NCBI RefSeq assembly: GCF_036884655.1
Contig: NC_088331.1
Location: 18,695,501-18,759,500 of the forward strand
Length of the DNA: 64,000 bases
Source of the DNA: Musa acuminata AAA Group
Taxonomy: Eukaryota > Streptophyta > Magnoliopsida > Zingiberales > Musaceae
Direction: 5' to 3'
Shown: positions 59,805 to 64,000 of the stretch, in pieces
Numbering within the stretch: the first letter of the stretch is position 1
How the letters are laid out: every line of letters starts with the position of its first letter
Translations under genes and position numbers: made by a program
Notes under the pieces: generated by a model
The model's database searches: none
Told to the model about the DNA's origin: nothing
The model's input: only the letters and a program-made list of their open reading frames with translations

Positions 59805-61730
59805 TTATCTTCGGATGGAACTCTTTCCACTGCTACATCTCCTCGGGTTACGATCTCTCTGATAAGTTGGAACCTCCTCAGAACACTTTTGATGTGACCC
59901 GGGTTTCCTTATTTGAGTAATCGCCCCATTGTTGTCGCAATATAAGGAGATCGGCTCCTCGCTACCCGGCACGACTCTTAAATCTGTAATGAACTTCTTC
60001 ACCCAGACTCCCTCCTTTGCTGCATCTGATGCAGCAATGTACTCCGCCTCTGTGGTCGAGTCAACAGTGGTATCTTTCTTGGAATTCTTCCAGCACACTG
60101 CTCCTCCATTCAAGGTGTACACATACCCTGAATTCAACTTGCTATCATCGACATCAGACTGAAAACTTGAGTTAGTGTAGCCTTCAACCTTAAGGCTATT
60201 ACCTCCATATATACTAGTAAAAGATCCTTAGTCCTTCTCAAGTACTTAAGGATACACTTTACTGCTTTCTAGTGCTTCAAGCCTGGATCCACCTGATACC
60301 TGCTCGTGACACTCAGAGCATGCGTTATATCAGGCCTAGTACATAGCATGGCATACATGATAGACCCTATTGCTGAGGCATAAGGTATCATATCCATATT
60401 CACCCTTTCTTCTGGAGTCTTTGGGGACATACTCGTAGAAAGTGATATCCCATGTCTCATCGGTATAAGACCTCTCTTGAGGTTTCCATGTCAAACCTTT
60501 TGACAATGGTTTCTATGTACCTGGACTGGAACAAGCCAAGCATCCTTTTGGATCTATCTCTATAGATTCGAATCCCCAAGATATAGGATGCTTCCCCTAA
60601 GTCCTTCATGGAGAAGTGTCTAGATGACCAAGCCTTTACTGTGGATAGCATTCCTACGTCATTCCCAATGATCAGGATGTCATCCACATATAACACCAAA
60701 AAGGTAATAGCACTCCTACTTACCTTCCTGTACACACAAGGCTCATCTTCATTCTTATCGAAGTCATAAGATCTGATTGCCTCATCAAATCTTATGTTCC
60801 AACTTCGGGAAGCTTGCTTTAGTCTATAAATGGATCTAAGCAATCTACACACCTTATCTGGGCAGTTTGGACATGAATTCCTCATGTTGCATCATATACA
60901 CCTCCTCCTCGATGTTCCCATTGAGGAATGCGGTTTTCACATCCATATGCCAGATCTCATAATCATAGTGTGCTACAATAGCCAATAGAATTCTGATGGA
61001 TTTTAACATTGCTACGAGTGAGAAGGTTTTGTCGTAGTCAACACCTTGCCTTTGACAATACCCCGTAGCCACTAGCCTTGCTTTATAGGTCTCTACCTTT
61101 CCATCTACTCCGATCTTTTTCTTAAAGATCCACTTGCAACCGATAGGTACAATACCTTCGGGCGTATCAACTAGGTTCCAAACCTTGTTGGAGTACATAG
61201 AATCCATCTCAGAATTCATGGCTTCTTGCCACTTCCCGGAGTCTATACTCATAATAGTCATCTCGTAGGTCTGAGGATCAATATCCTCAACATCCTCTCC
61301 TCTAATATATGCCACATATCTCTCAGGAGGATGGGATACTCTATCAGACCTATGTAAAGTTGAAATTTGTGTATTAGGTACCTGAACAGACTCGGGTTGT
61401 AGAGTAGTGCTTGAGTTTGGTTCTCTAACCTCGCTCAACTCTATCATGCTCCCATTATCTCCACCAAGAATGTGTTCCTTCTCAAGGAACACTGCTCTCT
61501 TAGGTACAAAGACCTTTTAGTCTTCGAGATGATAGAAATAATACCCATAAGTTTCCTTGGGGTATACCACAAATTTTGCATCGCTCTATCCTTGATTCTA
61601 ACTTATCGGGGTTGTATCTTTTAACGTGGGCAGGGTAGCCCCAAATCTTAACAACCTTAAGATCATGCTTCTTCCCTTTCCATATCTCATATGGTGTAGA
61701 CACTACCAACTTAGTTGGAACTCTGTTCAT
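59805..61730 (-). pseudogene. Copia integrase C-terminus, RT and RNaseH remnant
   Basis: RT spans about 60457-61492: the N-terminal part shows KARLVATGYCQRQGVDYDKT and MDVKTAFLNGN, the active site FLVLYVDDILIIGND (YVDD intact), then MKDLGEASYILGI. A frameshift near 60860-60885 separates the two RT parts. RNaseH at 59805-60137 shows DSTTEAEYIAASDAAKE and LYCDNNGAI, then shifts frame after SHQK. Bases 61500-61730 encode the end of integrase (TPYEIWKGKKHDLKVVKIWG). Together these would carry out cDNA synthesis; as found the frame is broken. Confidence 0.85.
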
Positions 61731-61760
61731 AAGGTAAGCTGCGGTCTCTATGGTATATCC

Positions 61761-62273
61761 CTAGAATAAGATGTGTAGGTTAGCGAAACTCATCATAGAC
61801 CGTACCATATCTAATAGCATACAATTCCTCCTTCTAGAGACACTATTGAGTTGAGGTGTATAAGGAGGTGTCCATTGGGATAATATCCCATGGTCCTTGA
61901 GGAACTGAGTAAACTCTATACTAAAGTACTCACCTCCTCGATCTGATCGAAGAGTTTTGATACTCTTTCCAGTCTGGTTCTCCACCTCATTCTTATACTC
62001 TTTGAATTTCTCAAAAACCTCAGACTTGTACTTCATTAAGTACACACATCCATACCTTGAGAAATCATCAGTAAAGGTAATGAAATAGGAGTAACCACCA
62101 TTGGCATGAGTTGACATGGGTCCACATACATCACTATGTATGAGTTCCAACAGCTCAGTGGCTCTCTCTCCAATTCCACTAAATGGAGAGTTGGTCAGTT
62201 TTCCATGAAGGCAAGGCTCGCAAGTTGCATATGACACATAGTCGAATGGATCTAGATATCCATCATTTAGCAA
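61761..62273 (-). pseudogene. Copia integrase with GAG-pre-integrase end
   Basis: One open frame of 170 codons. It has the end of the pre-integrase zinc region (CEPCLHGKLTNSPF) and the core ELIHSDVCGPMSTHANGGYS, ITFTDDFSRYG and LRSDRGGEYFS (D, D and nearby E of the DDE triad), then SQWTPPYTPQLNSVSRRRN, where the usual Q-N-G-V-A-E-R reads differently, so the final catalytic Glu appears lost. The frame ends in a stop near 61761. Confidence 0.82.
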
Positions 62274-63721
62274 CTTTTGAATCCTTCTTTCATGGATGTG
62301 ACCTAGCCTATAATGCCACGGTTATGCACTGTTCATCTCATCTCGTTTCCTCTTGGACACATTTACACTCATGATATGTGGAGTAGTGTCTAGTATAAAT
62401 AAACTTTTATGCAATATTCCTCTTGCCAATCTCCCCTCGGCTTTGCTAGAATTTACAATAAATTATAGATGTTATAAGCAATACTGGTATCCAATACCAA
62501 TGCACTATCACAAAAATCTGACAATTGGAGATTGATCATGAATGTACCTGAAGCTTCTCCAAGCTTCTATTTCGCCCTCTCTATAAGGTACTCTTTTGAG
62601 TTCCTCTTCCAGTGCCCATCTTTGCCATAGTGGAAGCATGAGTTGACATGAGTTGACATGGGTCCACATACATCACTATGTATGAGTTCCAACAGCTCAG
62701 TGGCTCTCTCTCCAGTTCCACTAAATGGAGAGTTGGTCAGTTTTCCACGAAGGCAAGGCTCGCAAGTTGCATATGACACATAGTCGAATGGATCTAGATA
62801 TCCATCATTTAGCAACTTTTGAATCCTTCTTTCATGGATGTGACCTAGCCTATAATGCCACGGTTATGCACTGTTCATCTCATCTCGTTTCCTCTTGGAC
62901 ACATTTACACTCATGATATGTGGAGTAGTGTCTAGTATAAATAAACCTTTATGCAATATTCCTCTTGCCAATCTCCCCTCGGCTTTGCTAGAATTTACAA
63001 TAAATTATAGATGTTATAAGCAATACTGGTATCCAATACCAATGCACTATCACAAAAATCTGACAATTGGAGATTGATCATGAATGTACCTGAAGCTTCT
63101 CCAAGCTTCTATTTTGCCCTCTCTATAAGGTACTCTTTTGAGTTCCTCTTCCAGTGCCCATCTTTGCCATAGTGGAAGCATAAGTTGACATGAGTTGACA
63201 TGGGTCCACATACATCACTATGTATGAGTTCCAACAGCTCAGTGGCTCTCTCTCCAGTTCCACTAAATGGAGAGTTGGTCAGTTTTCCACGAAGGCAAGG
63301 CTCGCAAGTTGCATATGACACATAGTCGAATGGATCTAGATATCCATCATTTAGCAACTTTTGAACCATTCTTTCATGGATGTGACCTAGCCTATAATGC
63401 CACGGTTATGCACTGTTCATCTCCTCTCGTTTCCTCTTGGACACATTTACACTCATGATATGTGGAGTAGTGTCTAGTATAAATAAACCTTTATACAATA
63501 TTCCTCTTACCAATCTCCCCTCGGCTTTGCTAGAATTTACAATAAATTGTAGATATGATAAGCAATACTGGTATCCAATACCAATGCACTATCACAAAAA
63601 TCTGACAATTGGAGATTGATCATGAATGTACCTGAAGCTTCTCCAAGCTTCTATTTCGCCCTCTCTATAAGGTACTTTTTGGAGTTCCTCTTCCAGTGCC
63701 CATCTTTGCCATAGTGGAAGC
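62106..63721 (-). repeat. Tandem triplication of a 542-base segment inside the copia element
   Basis: The sequence GAGTTGACATGGGTCC recurs at 62108, 62650 and 63192, exactly 542 bases apart each time. Copies differ at only a handful of bases. Each unit encodes, on the minus strand, the gag zinc-knuckle tail ([20 protein letters not shown], stop), a short junction, the GAG-pre-integrase zinc region and the start of integrase. Junctions carry a duplicated ATGAGTTGAC. Confidence 0.9.
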
Positions 63722-63995
63722 ACTGGCCTTTGTCCTTTGCTGGGTTTTTCTTAGCAACCTTTACTTTACCTAGTTTGCCCTTGCCCTTTTCCTTCTTAAG
63801 GGACCTTTCTACTTTCCTTTTCTTTTTGGTCTCACCAGTGTAGAGAACTAGCTTCTCTTTCTTAATAGTACTCTCTGCCTCCCTCAACATATTGAGGAGC
63901 TCTAGGAGAGTCACCTCAAGCTTGTTCATATTAAAATTCATTATGAACTGTAAAAAGGAATATGGTAGGGACTGAAGCACAATGTCCACACACAA
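63651..63995 (-). pseudogene. Copia gag C-terminal remnant
   Basis: Lysine-rich nucleocapsid region ([19 protein letters not shown] and [19 protein letters not shown]) followed by a damaged zinc knuckle. [14 protein letters not shown] has tyrosine and serine where CX2CX4HX4C needs cysteines. A stop follows at 63651, so gag is not joined to pol here. The 5' part of gag lies beyond the window. Confidence 0.8.
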
Positions 63996-64000
63996 ATTAT

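Larger units (their letters stand above)
58203..64000 (-). mobile_element. Ty1/copia retrotransposon, 3' part (runs off the right edge)
   Basis: On the minus strand, gag remnants, integrase, RT and RNaseH lead to the polypurine tract GTCAAGTGGGAGAT and a 1494-base 3' LTR (58203-59696). The order integrase-RT-RNaseH defines Ty1/copia. The left flank is GAAGT; the matching copy would lie beyond base 64000. The protease region is missing, and a 542-base segment occurs three times in tandem. Frameshifts break pol at several points. Confidence 0.88.

Overview
This is plant nuclear DNA. The gene structure, the tRNA-iMet-primed LTR retrotransposons, RTE-type LINEs and hAT-type MITEs all fit an angiosperm. 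The gene's sequence style and its TE-swollen introns suggest a monocot (Zingiberales or palms would fit), but the species cannot be fixed from the sequence. There is no sign of prokaryotic or organellar genes.

The window is dominated by one host gene on the + strand: the 3' part of a MOM1-like (MORPHEUS' MOLECULE 1) gene. Seven exons can be joined in one open frame (1-54, 9431-10720, 30936-31040, 33211-34647, 44072-44644, 44737-44947, 50449-51074). They encode 1431 residues: the end of the degenerate SNF2 helicase-like domain, a basic NLS-like patch, a long disordered region and the CMM2 coiled-coil motif. The gene starts upstream of the window. Its introns measure about 9.4, 20.2, 2.2, 9.4, 0.09 and 5.5 kb.

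The introns are mostly transposons. Intron 1 (55-9430) holds a decayed Ty3/gypsy chromovirus interrupted by a complete 2.65-kb non-autonomous LTR element, plus a solo LTR. Intron 2 (10721-30935) holds a second non-autonomous element with a hAT-type element in its 5' LTR and a truncated chromovirus in its body, another truncated chromovirus split by a hAT-type element, an RTE LINE and two small hAT-type MITEs. Intron 3 holds RTE scraps with a tandem duplication. Intron 4 (34648-44071) holds an RTE LINE carrying three hAT-type insertions, one of which carries a solo LTR. Intron 6 holds a third RTE with two more insertions.

Downstream of the gene (51075-64000) are a 3' UTR, an LTR/PBS unit, an LTR fragment, a third non-autonomous element split by a 1.57-kb solo LTR, and the 3' part of a minus-strand Ty1/copia element. 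The copia element has one complete LTR, RNaseH, RT, integrase and gag remnants, and a 542-bp segment present three times in tandem. It runs off the right edge.

The elements are linked. The non-autonomous LTR family shares termini, polypurine tract and a chromodomain scrap with the autonomous chromovirus, and insertions of both have 4-bp target duplications, so the second probably mobilises the first. The host gene is itself a transcriptional silencing factor for transposons, so its own transcription probably has to cross silenced intronic heterochromatin.
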